From Chlamydiales bacterium STE3 (GTDB lineage Bacteria > Chlamydiota > Chlamydiia > Chlamydiales > Parachlamydiaceae): a stretch of DNA of 64,000 nucleotides. Both the position numbers and the translations under genes were made by a program. Shown here piece after piece: positions 1 to 8,500 of the stretch. The stretch covers positions 1 to 64,000 of the forward strand of contig VKHO01000025.1 of NCBI GenBank assembly GCA_011125455.1. The letters run 5' to 3'. Each line of letters starts with the position of its first letter. Positions within the stretch are counted from its first letter, which is position 1. The notes below the pieces were generated by a model. That model saw only the letters and a program-made list of their open reading frames with translations, searched no databases and was not told the DNA's origin.

Positions 1-2
1 GG

Positions 3-278
3 ATTTATGTTGATTTATATAACTGGGTAATCAACCACGGGAGTCTGACAACAAACGGACAAAAGAGGACTCCTGCAATGGCAGCTGGCTTGATAGATCA
101 TCAGATGTCATATCAAGAGTATATTCGTCTTCCGGTTTATGACGACTATAAGTTGAGAGAAAGATTAGCAGAGAAAGTAATGACGATGAACGAACAGGAG
201 ATGCTAGGAGCTAGTCGCAGGGTAAAAATCAAACCGGAAAAAGCGACGATTATGCAGTCAGGAGAGGTAGCTGCATGA
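3..278 (+). CDS. DDE transposase, C-terminal end (cut by window edge)
   Basis: The reading frame is open from the first base, so an apparent ATG at 78 is internal. The translated end contains a Tyr-Asn-Trp stretch followed about 14 residues later by TPAMAAGLID. That resembles the C-terminal end of DDE integrase-core transposases (an N-F-x-R-x-H-x-x-L segment, then TPA-x-AAG). It ends in a charged tail with no further domain. The catalytic D-D-E core would lie upstream of this window. A 10-base inverted pair (281-290 TTAACTTTCT and 371-380 AGAAAGTTAA) follows the stop, but no clear element end could be fixed. Family assignment is inferred from this short tail, so it could be a remnant rather than an active element. 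Confidence 0.5.
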   Translation: MYVDLYNWVINHGSLTTNGQKRTPAMAAGLIDHQMSYQEYIRLPVYDDYKLRERLAEKVMTMNEQEMLGASRRVKIKPEKATIMQSGEVAA

Positions 279-403
279 CGTTAACTTTCTTCCCGTCTAC
301 CCTAAATCGTTTTCTTTAGGAATTAATCCATTAGCAAATGATCGAGAAAAGTTCGCACGGGCAGTCGAATAGAAAGTTAAGCTGGCTTATGTAGGCATTA
401 AAT

Positions 404-420
404 TGAGACTACTGGTCTCA
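404..420 (-). terminator. Small hairpin at the end of the 102-residue membrane gene
   Basis: TGAGAC (404-409) pairs with GTCTCA (415-420) around a five-base loop and overlaps the stop codon of the minus-strand gene. The U-run after it is poor (ATTTAA), so it may be weak or merely a chance palindrome. Confidence 0.25.
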
Positions 421-726
421 AACCTCCTTTTTTTCAGTATCAATTTTAGAAATTGAACCGCCAGATCCCAAACTTATAAAAAGAAATACAACGAATAGGC
501 TTCCCACCGCCATAAGCGCAGTACCCGGGACTAGCATCCCAGTTGCAAGAAAAACACTACCGGCAGCAAAGCATACAACGGCAAGCGTTACAAAAATTCC
601 CACAGCGACACTTGTAACGATTTTATCTGTCAATGCATTCTTGTTTTTCGAAGGCTTTTCATCAACTGTATAATCAGCCTGGACATACCTACTCTTGTTA
701 ATTCCATCTAAAACCGCTTCAGGCAT
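418..726 (-). CDS. Small double-hydrophobic membrane protein, Inc-like candidate
   Basis: This 102-residue protein is unrecognised by family. A polar N-terminus of about 33 residues, rich in Lys and Asp, is followed by two hydrophobic segments (about 36-58 and 64-90) separated by a short Gly/Pro turn, then a short charged tail. Closely spaced paired hydrophobic segments in a small protein are the hallmark of chlamydial inclusion membrane (Inc) proteins, which are exported by type III secretion and inserted in the host vacuole membrane. The start is supported by AAGGGG five to six bases before the ATG. A second gene of the same build lies 189 bases upstream. It could equally be an ordinary inner membrane protein; the Inc role is inferred from topology only. 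Confidence 0.6.
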   Translation of the reverse strand: MPEAVLDGINKSRYVQADYTVDEKPSKNKNALTDKIVTSVAVGIFVTLAVVCFAAGSVFLATGMLVPGTALMAVGSLFVVFLFISLGSGGSISKIDTEKKEV

Positions 727-914
727 ATAAACCCCTTTAAATTAAGAAATATATTTAATAAAATTATCTCTTATAGCAATTAAGAAATGATTAATTTTTT
801 ATTAACAACAGTTAAAAACAAAAATTGTTAATATCAATTATTAGAAAGAAAATCACCCTGACCAAAGAAGAGCTTCTCAGATAGTTAGATAAGAATTTAA
901 ATTTTTTTTTAGAA

Positions 915-1217
915 TTAGTTTATTTGGTAGATGCGTTTTTCAAAATAAGTATTCAAACACCAAGAGACTGTGCCCAGCCCAGCAAAAAGGAGCGAAAACG
1001 AAAAAAGAAGACCTGCCATAGGAGCTCCTAACCCACTTGCAATAGCATTTATAGCTCCACCACAGCTTGCTCCAGCAAGACCTGCAAATACTAAAGTTGC
1101 TACACCAGTGATCACATAAGCCACCAAAACGCATTTATTTTTTTTAGTAAACTCTAAAGTTTCATTTTCAATATTAAATGAATGACTTCTACTTCTCGAT
1201 ACTTCATTATCAGGCAT
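915..1217 (-). CDS. Small double-hydrophobic membrane protein, Inc-like candidate
   Basis: This 100-residue protein has the same build as the gene at 418-726. A polar Ser/Arg/Lys-rich N-terminus of about 27 residues is followed by two hydrophobic segments (about 29-50 and 64-88) with a Gly/Ala-rich turn, then a short basic tail. No catalytic motif is visible. The two neighbours share architecture but little obvious residue identity, so they are either diverged duplicates or independent Inc-type genes. The ribosome binding site is weak (GTGAG). Genes like this are typically lineage-specific in Chlamydiales. Confidence 0.55.
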   Translation of the reverse strand: MPDNEVSRSRSHSFNIENETLEFTKKNKCVLVAYVITGVATLVFAGLAGASCGGAINAIASGLGAPMAGLLFSFSLLFAGLGTVSWCLNTYFEKRIYQIN

Positions 1218-1389
1218 TATATTCTCACTAGATGATCAAATTAGAAAGTAAGGTTACCCCAACTTTGATTATTTCTCATTAAGAATGATTATAAGTTTAT
1301 AAGAAGAATTTTCAAAAACTTTTGGAAAAGGGCAGAAATGCGCCTTTAAGAGAGCTTTGGCACCTTTCAAAACTCTAGAAGAAAAACAT

Positions 1390-2163
1390 CTAAGAATTTT
1401 GACTAAAACAGGAATCTATTTGAAGAGTGGTTGTCGTCAGATCCGCCGTTCCTGACCTCTCCTCCACCTTGCGTTCTAAAACAGGTATTTTTTCTGCGCC
1501 GCCAGTAGGGACTGCTAATTTTATTCCTGTGAATCCTTGGAAAGCCATCGACATCAGACCTGTCATCATAAAAGTAATCCCCATCCCTTTAATTGCGGGT
1601 ATTACATCGGAAACAGCCAGTTTTTCTCTTATAGCTGCAATTAAGGCAATTGCAAGCCACCAACCTAATCCAGAACCGAAAACGTACACAAGGTTTGGCC
1701 AGAAGGGATAATCTCGAGTGACGGCAAAAAGACAAGCTCCTAATATTGCACAATTTACAGCGATAAGAGGAAGGTAAACACCCAAAGAGTTATATAAAGC
1801 AGGCGAAAACTTTTCGATGACAATCTCTAAAATTTGGACAAAACCTGCAATGACGGAAATAAAAATAAGAAATTCAAGAAACCCTAAATCTATTTGGGTT
1901 GCATCCAATCCCAAAATGCTCAGCCATTGCAGAGCATTAGGGCCCGTCACGAAGCGGTGAACAAACCAATTCAACACCCCGGCCACCGTTAAAACAAAAA
2001 CGACTGCCACCCCTAACCCATTAGCGGTTTTAAGTTTCGTCGAACAGGCAAGATAGGTACACATGCCTAAAAAGTTTGCTAAAAGAAAATTTTCTATCAA
2101 CACCGATTGCAGCAGAAGTCCAAATAGATTTAATGTCTCGTAATTTCCCATCCAAATGCCCAT
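1390..2163 (-). CDS. nqrE: Na+-translocating NADH:quinone reductase subunit E
   Basis: Integral membrane subunit of Na+-NQR, which oxidises NADH, reduces quinone and pumps Na+ across the inner membrane. Six hydrophobic segments are visible. Conserved cysteines sit in LGMCTYLA (C35) and AVNCAILGAC (C138); in the family the NqrD/NqrE cysteines bind an iron centre in the membrane core. GSGLGWWLAIALIAAIREK is typical of the NqrE/RnfA family. At 257 residues it is longer than the usual ~200: about 45 extra hydrophilic C-terminal residues end in SCFSQNS. The start has AGGAG about seven bases upstream. It is last in the order nqrB-nqrC-nqrD-nqrE, nine bases after nqrD. Confidence 0.96.
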   Translation of the reverse strand: MGIWMGNYETLNLFGLLLQSVLIENFLLANFLGMCTYLACSTKLKTANGLGVAVVFVLTVAGVLNWFVHRFVTGPNALQWLSILGLDATQIDLGFLEFLIFISVIAGFVQILEIVIEKFSPALYNSLGVYLPLIAVNCAILGACLFAVTRDYPFWPNLVYVFGSGLGWWLAIALIAAIREKLAVSDVIPAIKGMGITFMMTGLMSMAFQGFTGIKLAVPTGGAEKIPVLERKVEERSGTADLTTTTLQIDSCFSQNS

Positions 2164-2172
2164 TAAAGTCTC

Positions 2173-2811
2173 CTAACCGGTTTTTTTATTAATCATGTTA
2201 AAGAGCCAAATTAACCCACCAATAATAAAAAAAGCTGCAGGAGGGCTCACCATCAGGGCAAAATTATCATAAAGATTGGGGTTGTCCGCTGTTGCATACC
2301 AACTCATTGGAATCACTTGCAGACCAAAAAGTTGTCCAAATCCAAAAAGTTCTCTAACAGCACTTACAATAAATAAAACCGCCGCATATCCAAGACCTGC
2401 TCCAAGACCATCCATAAATGCAGGCATAGGACCTACATTTTTAGCCATGCTCTCTGTTCTCCCCATCACAATGCAATTTGTAATGATCAGTCCAACAAAA
2501 ACACTCAATACTTTTGAAATGCTAAAAAAATAGGCTTGAAGAAATTGATCAATAATAATGACAAACACGGAAATGATGGCAAGCTGCGTAATCATGCGGA
2601 CGCTTTCAGGTGTATAATTACGCAGTAAGGAAACAAAAAGCGAAGAAAATCCAGTGACAAATGAAACAGATAACCCCATAGTGATTCCCACAGAAAGCCT
2701 ATTTGTTACTCCAAGCGCAGAGCAAATGCCCAAGACCGCAACTAGAATCTGATTACTTCCCCAAAGCTGCTCTGTCAGATATTTGTAAGAAGAAACTTGC
2801 TGGTTTACCAT
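2173..2811 (-). CDS. nqrD: Na+-translocating NADH:quinone reductase subunit D
   Basis: This 212-residue membrane subunit of Na+-NQR has six hydrophobic stretches. Conserved Cys30 ([13 protein letters not shown]) and Cys113 ([12 protein letters not shown]) match the NqrD half of the symmetrical NqrD/NqrE iron-binding pair. The motif [21 protein letters not shown] is a family signature. Length is normal. It lies eight bases after nqrC and nine before nqrE, consistent with one transcript. AAGGA precedes the ATG. Confidence 0.96.
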   Translation of the reverse strand: MVNQQVSSYKYLTEQLWGSNQILVAVLGICSALGVTNRLSVGITMGLSVSFVTGFSSLFVSLLRNYTPESVRMITQLAIISVFVIIIDQFLQAYFFSISKVLSVFVGLIITNCIVMGRTESMAKNVGPMPAFMDGLGAGLGYAAVLFIVSAVRELFGFGQLFGLQVIPMSWYATADNPNLYDNFALMVSPPAAFFIIGGLIWLFNMINKKTG

Positions 2812-2819
2812 TATTATCC

Positions 2820-3737
2820 TTAAGTAGTGGATTTTTTCTCTGAGCTTTCATTTAACTTTATTAGAAATGCACGGTAAGGATCTAGAACTTGTCTGTAGGC
2901 ATCTGTGACACCATTTCCCGTTAAAGTGGCACCTGTCATTCCATCAACCGCACTCATCGCTTTAGGAGAGTTACCTAAAACTTCAGACACTTTGCCTTTT
3001 ACAACTGTAATCCCAAGAGGAGCTGTCTTAAAATCTGTTTGCCCACTAGACCCTTGTTGAAAAATTTTCTTTCCAGGAAAGAGATTTTGCCAATACGCTT
3101 CCGCAATATTAGCACCAAGTCCTGGTGTTTCTTTTTGATCATACCAAGAAGCCCCAATAACAGTGTCTCCATCAATTTTGATTGCTAAATAGCCGTAGAT
3201 AGCATCCCACAAACCATAGCCATTAATAGGAATGACGTAGCCTTCCGCATTGTCTACTTTTTCATCCTGCTTATTATTGCCGACTATTTTATAGATAAGC
3301 ATCCAGGGCTCTTTATAGTAACCACTCTTTTTAAACTCACTAACGTAACGATCTTCATTGAGGCCAAGCTCTTGAAAAGTTTTAATATCACCCTGCTTAT
3401 TCACCAGTAATGGGACGAAACGCTTCTTATAAATTTCGATCAGCTGTTCTTGAGTGGCAAAAACTTTGCTCTGATCGGAAACTAAAGTGCCTTGGTCATA
3501 TTTCGCTGGGATATACTCCCCTTGCGCATTTTTGACTAAAAAGTAACCATCATGGCTTAAAACTTTTGAGGCGATCATCATCTGTTTGCTTCGATCCAGC
3601 TCCTTTGCCACCTCTTTCGGCTTAGCAAGAGTGCTAGCAAGAACAGATAAAATTAGTGCACACACAAAACTCAAGACAATCATAAATAGAATGACTTGAT
3701 TATTAGAAAATTCCTTTCTACGCTGCTGTTCTGACAC
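2820..3737 (-). CDS. nqrC: Na+-translocating NADH:quinone reductase subunit C
   Basis: Single-span subunit carrying covalent FMN. One N-terminal membrane segment (about 15-35) leads into an extracytoplasmic FMN-binding domain. The flavinylation motif is MTGATLTG near residues 267-274, with Thr271 the likely FMN-phosphate attachment site. The stretch [10 protein letters not shown] is conserved in NqrC/RnfG. At 305 residues it is somewhat longer than the usual ~260. The start is a GTG lying inside the end of nqrB (20-base overlap), implying translational coupling. A flavin transferase (ApbE) is needed for FMN attachment but is not in this window. Confidence 0.95.
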   Translation of the reverse strand: MSEQQRRKEFSNNQVILFMIVLSFVCALILSVLASTLAKPKEVAKELDRSKQMMIASKVLSHDGYFLVKNAQGEYIPAKYDQGTLVSDQSKVFATQEQLIEIYKKRFVPLLVNKQGDIKTFQELGLNEDRYVSEFKKSGYYKEPWMLIYKIVGNNKQDEKVDNAEGYVIPINGYGLWDAIYGYLAIKIDGDTVIGASWYDQKETPGLGANIAEAYWQNLFPGKKIFQQGSSGQTDFKTAPLGITVVKGKVSEVLGNSPKAMSAVDGMTGATLTGNGVTDAYRQVLDPYRAFLIKLNESSEKKSTT

Positions 3738-5247
3738 GTGCTAGGCTCCGTTTTCTTGAGTAACGAATCACATAATAATCAATTAAAGGGGCAAAAACGT
3801 TCCCCACTAGTATTGCAAGCATAACGCCTTCTGGATAGGCAGGATTGATGCAACGGATCACAATGGTGACCAGACCACAAAATGCCCCATAAATCCATTT
3901 GGCTAAATTCATGCTCGGCGAGGAAACTGGATCTGTTGCCATAAAGACAATTCCAAAAGCTAATCCGCCTATTATTAGATGCTTGTAGGCGGGAAACCCC
4001 ATTTGAGCTGCATACCAAGCTCCATTATCAGCTCCAAAAAAAGCAGGAATAAATTCAAAAGCTGAAGCGGTTAAAAATGCTCCTAGAGTCATCCCTAGCA
4101 TTGTTCTCCAAGAACCAACGCCTGTCCAAATTAAGACTAAAGCACCTAAAATACAAGCCAATGTTGAAGTTTCACCTATACATCCGAGTTTATCGCCGAA
4201 GAAAAATCCCCAGTCGCTGTTATGACCGAGATCGTAATTTAAAGCGGAAAAATGGTAGGCATCTTCAAAGTAACCTGAGGAAAGACCTAGGCCCCCTTCA
4301 TTTAAAGGCGTAGTCACAAATGAACGAATCTGATCTTGATTCAACTGACCAAGCGTTGCCTCTCCGTTTGCATTCCATTGATTAAAGTGCTTTTCAATTG
4401 TCGCTATTGTACCGACATCCTGCCCAATGTTATTGGTTGCAATGGCATCCACATGAATCCGTTTTACATCAGCAGGCACGTTGAATCGAGCAAGCTTAGT
4501 CGCTTGCGAATAACCATCTAAAGCAGTGGTTTGCGCTTCTTGATTCATTTTTACTAAACTCTGGCGAACAACCGTTGGATTCCCCCCTACCCAAACATCT
4601 CCGGACATACGTCCAGGATAAGCGAAAAAAAGAAAAGCACGACAAGCAAGAGCAGGATTCACAATATTCATTCCTGAGCCACCGAATACTTCTTTAGCAA
4701 AAATAATTCCAACAGAAACACCAACTGCAGCCATCCAGTAGGGAATGGTCGGGGGAAGAATCAATGCATAGAGGATCCCTGTCACCAAAAAACCTTCGGA
4801 AATGGGATGTCGCCTGACACAAGCGAATAGAGCTTCCCACCAACCCCCAACGGCATAGACAAGAATGGTCAAGGGCAGAAATAGAGACAATCCTTCCTTA
4901 ATAATCGAGAGATAGCGGTTATCTTTTAACGAGAAATCTATATAGGTACGCAAAGACTCAGTGCTTGCTAGGTATTCATTCATTAAACGATAATCACCGC
5001 TTGAATAGACATAACTTTGTAAACCCGTATTCCATATCGCTGTAATAATACAGGGAATTAATGCAAAGACGACAATAATCATCCACCGCTTGAGATCAAT
5101 CGCATCTCGAATATGAGGACTGCGCTGTGTGTTGATAGGAGCTTCGTAGAGAAATGTATCACCAGCTTCAATGAGAGGCTGTAGTGCGTGTAAGGGTTTC
5201 CCTTCCTCAGCTAAATGAAGCTGATAATCCAAAAATCTGCGCAGCAT
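3718..5247 (-). CDS. nqrB: Na+-translocating NADH:quinone reductase subunit B
   Basis: Large membrane subunit (509 residues, about 10 spans) with covalent FMN and riboflavin sites. The flavinylation motif GETST is at residues 358-362. EVFGGSGMNIVNPALACRAF and FMATDPVSSP are NqrB/RnfD signatures. An extended hydrophilic insertion of about 130 residues (about 212-345) makes it longer than the ~410-residue proteobacterial form; to my knowledge chlamydial NqrB is also near 500. It is first of the nqrBCDE operon. nqrA and nqrF are not in the window, as in Chlamydia where they are unlinked. It diverges from the AsmA-like gene across a 268-base spacer. Confidence 0.96.
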   Translation of the reverse strand: MLRRFLDYQLHLAEEGKPLHALQPLIEAGDTFLYEAPINTQRSPHIRDAIDLKRWMIIVVFALIPCIITAIWNTGLQSYVYSSGDYRLMNEYLASTESLRTYIDFSLKDNRYLSIIKEGLSLFLPLTILVYAVGGWWEALFACVRRHPISEGFLVTGILYALILPPTIPYWMAAVGVSVGIIFAKEVFGGSGMNIVNPALACRAFLFFAYPGRMSGDVWVGGNPTVVRQSLVKMNQEAQTTALDGYSQATKLARFNVPADVKRIHVDAIATNNIGQDVGTIATIEKHFNQWNANGEATLGQLNQDQIRSFVTTPLNEGGLGLSSGYFEDAYHFSALNYDLGHNSDWGFFFGDKLGCIGETSTLACILGALVLIWTGVGSWRTMLGMTLGAFLTASAFEFIPAFFGADNGAWYAAQMGFPAYKHLIIGGLAFGIVFMATDPVSSPSMNLAKWIYGAFCGLVTIVIRCINPAYPEGVMLAILVGNVFAPLIDYYVIRYSRKRSLARVRTAA

Positions 5248-5515
5248 ACCGACCTATATTAAGTTTAGTCTATGAGTCACTTACGGCAAGAAAAAAAGTC
5301 GCAAGTCGAGTTTTAAATTTCAGCCTAGCAAAATCCTCAAAAAAAGGGGAAATATTTTTATAAAGCTGGAAAGTCTGATCTTTCTACTTCCTTCCCTTTT
5401 GTTGCCGCCATTTCACAAGAAACCTTAAAAAAGAAATAAATTTATTCTAGGAATTAAGTGACTTTTAAACGTCATTCAACTACAATCAGAAGGATTTAAA
5501 GTCTTTGATAATCAT

Positions 5516-8500
5516 ATGCTTAAAAAATGGCTTCTTTTAGCAGCGATTATTGCTATTTCATTTTTAGGTTTTTTTTACGATTCTCTTCTCAGTAGAGGGA
5601 TTCGCTTGTATGTCGATAAAAAAAGCGCTGAAATGGAAATGCCTCTCTCCTACTCGAAAGTAGAATATGCCCCTCACACCCTTATTTTTTTTGATGTAGA
5701 AGCAATTGTTGAAGGAGGGCTCATTAAGGCAAATCGCCTTGTCTTGAACCATGAACTAAGTCTATTTTCAAGACATATCGATTTAAATATTTATTTAGAT
5801 AATCCGCATATTGGCATCGACCAAGACCAAGTTCTGCTTGAAAAAATCCTCAACAGTCAAAATGGAGCTTCTTTTTTTACAAGTTCAGGACAAATTTCCT
5901 GCAGCAATGGATGCTTTTCTAAAAATAAAGAGAACCTATTTTTTGATGTAAATCACTCTTGGGTTACAGAAGAGCTAGGTAACTACTGCCATAACGGCTC
6001 TTATTTTTTAAACTTAGATGAAGAAAGCGCTTCTAGCTCTCTCCATGTCTCTTTTCAAGCAAGATCTTCATTTAACATTGCCCTTCAAGCCAATCTGCAC
6101 AACGTTAAAGCAGAAAAATTAGCTGATGCACTTAAATCTTTTGTCCCGGAACTAGCTACATGGCATTTTAAAGAAGGCATGCTTGACGGAGAATTTGAAT
6201 TTGCGCTTAAAGATGCACAATTCGTCCACGGACGAGGCGAACTCGTTATTTCAGACCTTCAAGTAGAAGAGCGCAATCTTGGATTGATGGGATCCCTTAA
6301 AAAAGCCATTTTTCGCACAGACGCTAAAACTCAACATGCTTCTCTCGATTTAATTGAAGGTGGGCTTCTATCTTTCAAAGACAGTGAGACCTACGCCTCT
6401 TTCAGAAATTTCGAAGGAAGGTTAACGATTACAGAAGCCGATCGACTTGAAATGGATCTTACAGGTTTATGGGATGACGAAAAAACCCCTCTGCACACCG
6501 AGTTAACTGGTCATCTTCATATAGCAAAACGGCCTGATCTTTTTATGAAAATTTCTCTAAGCAATCCTAGTTTAGAGAAAGAGTCTACTTTCATTAGTGT
6601 CGCAGCCAAACAGCTTGGAGGAAATTACACCGAAGCTCAGGTTGCATTGAATGGATTTGGCCCCAAACAATTCCTCTTTTGGCAAAGGGCTATTGAAAAT
6701 CTTTTCCCAGGAATCAACCCTGTCGCCTACCACAGCGGTACTTTAAATGCTCTTGTCGATATTTCTTTCGATAAAGAACAACAGCTCGGAGCGATAAAAG
6801 TAGAAAACTTTGAAGCCGCCAACGTCTCTTTTGCCGTTAAACAGTGGGAAGCTGCATTCGGCGCTGACCAACTTTCCGGCCAGCTCGAAATGAACTTTAC
6901 AGATCCTCATCCTAAAGATACCCTCAATGCTGATATCAACATTGCCAATGGCCAGGCGGTCCTTACTGGTTTAACAAATGATTTTTGGCAGTTTAACCAC
7001 ATTGAAACCAAGCTTTCTGTTCGCGATGGGATTGTTCAAAAATCTTCTGCAAGCGTGGAGTTAGCCGGGCTTAAAGGATCTGCAAAAGTTAACTCTTTTT
7101 CGGAAGCCGAAATCCTCCATTTTGAGCTTCAAGGTAAGGCTGTCGACTTAAAGCCTTTTTTGCCTGAGCAAGTGGGCATGGGCCTTAACAGCCAAATGAA
7201 CCAAGATCTTTTGACGATCAATGCTGGAGTATTCAAGTCGACCCATGGTGTCAACGTCCTAGGAGAGATTAATGTAAAAAATTTGCAATTAGCTTCCTTT
7301 CCTATTAAATTTAGCTTTGACCTTGAAAGATCTCCATTTGAAGAAACCGCTTCTCAATCTTATGAGCCAGCTAAAGAAATCTCCTCGCTGATTAAAGAGC
7401 ATTCCTCACCTCACCTTAAAGCTCTTTTTAACTTAGACGAGCGCATGTTGCAAAGAGAAGCAGGGTTTAAAGGCTTTGTAGTGCGCAACGGCTGGTTCTC
7501 TATTAGCAATCTTTCTTTAGAAAAATTCTTGTCGCCTTTTTTGTTCCCCGAAAATAATTTTTCCCTTACAGGCAAAAGTAACGTGGAAGGCCGTTTTGAT
7601 CATTTAGGGATTTCTATTCGCTATGACGCTCATTCGCTATCTTTAGAAAACGATGTTTTACGTATTCAAGTGGATCAAGTTACCTCGCAGGAAGGAACTT
7701 ATCCAGCTTACCACTATTTCGATTTTGTTAGCGGAAAACAGTTCGGAAAGCTCCCCTTAGAAAACGGTTCGTACTTAGACAAAAAAACAGGTCTATTCTT
7801 CACAGATGTGCATGCAAGTGTCTTATTTGAAGAAAAGATGATCCATCTTTTAGATGTAGAAACTTTTAGTAATGGCCTTTATCTTGGTGGAACAATCAAT
7901 ATTGATTATAACTTCCCAGAATGGGGTTATTTTTCAGTAGAACTGATGGTTGACACGCTGCATGGTAAATGTTCCCAAGTACAACATTTTTTCTCTCATT
8001 TTGATCAGCCATTTTTCTTTGTGAATCTACCCTTAGAGGGGGATGTATCTCTTCGCAATAGTGGCTGTCGCGTCGGTTTTCACTTTAAGCCACAAGATCT
8101 TATTATTACTACTCAAGTTGACGGAAACATCTGCGATGCGACTTTGAAAGATCCTTCTTTTGACTTAAGCTTACAGGCTCTATCCTTAAATTTCTCTTTT
8201 GATTCACTAAAAGGCACCGCAGAGGTTACGGATGTGCAGGGTGCGCTAATCACTGGAAAAGTAAATGCTGCAGATGAGTATTCACTTTACAGCCACCGCA
8301 TTTATTTTAAAAACTACGAAAATAATGAAGCGGAATTCGATCTTTGGCTAAAAGATCAAACTCGCGATCTTATCCGTCTAACAGGAACCACGGCTTCTCG
8401 CTTTAATGAAAATGAGGAAAAAGAAATTGTTTTCCAATTTGATCCCCAGTTAACCCATTTTGGTGAAAGCCATCCCGAAGAAATCGCCCTGTCTTTAGTA

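Noticed and set aside
281-380. 10-base inverted repeat after the transposase end
   Set aside because: Short, 80 bases apart and without flanking target duplication; not enough to call an insertion sequence terminus.
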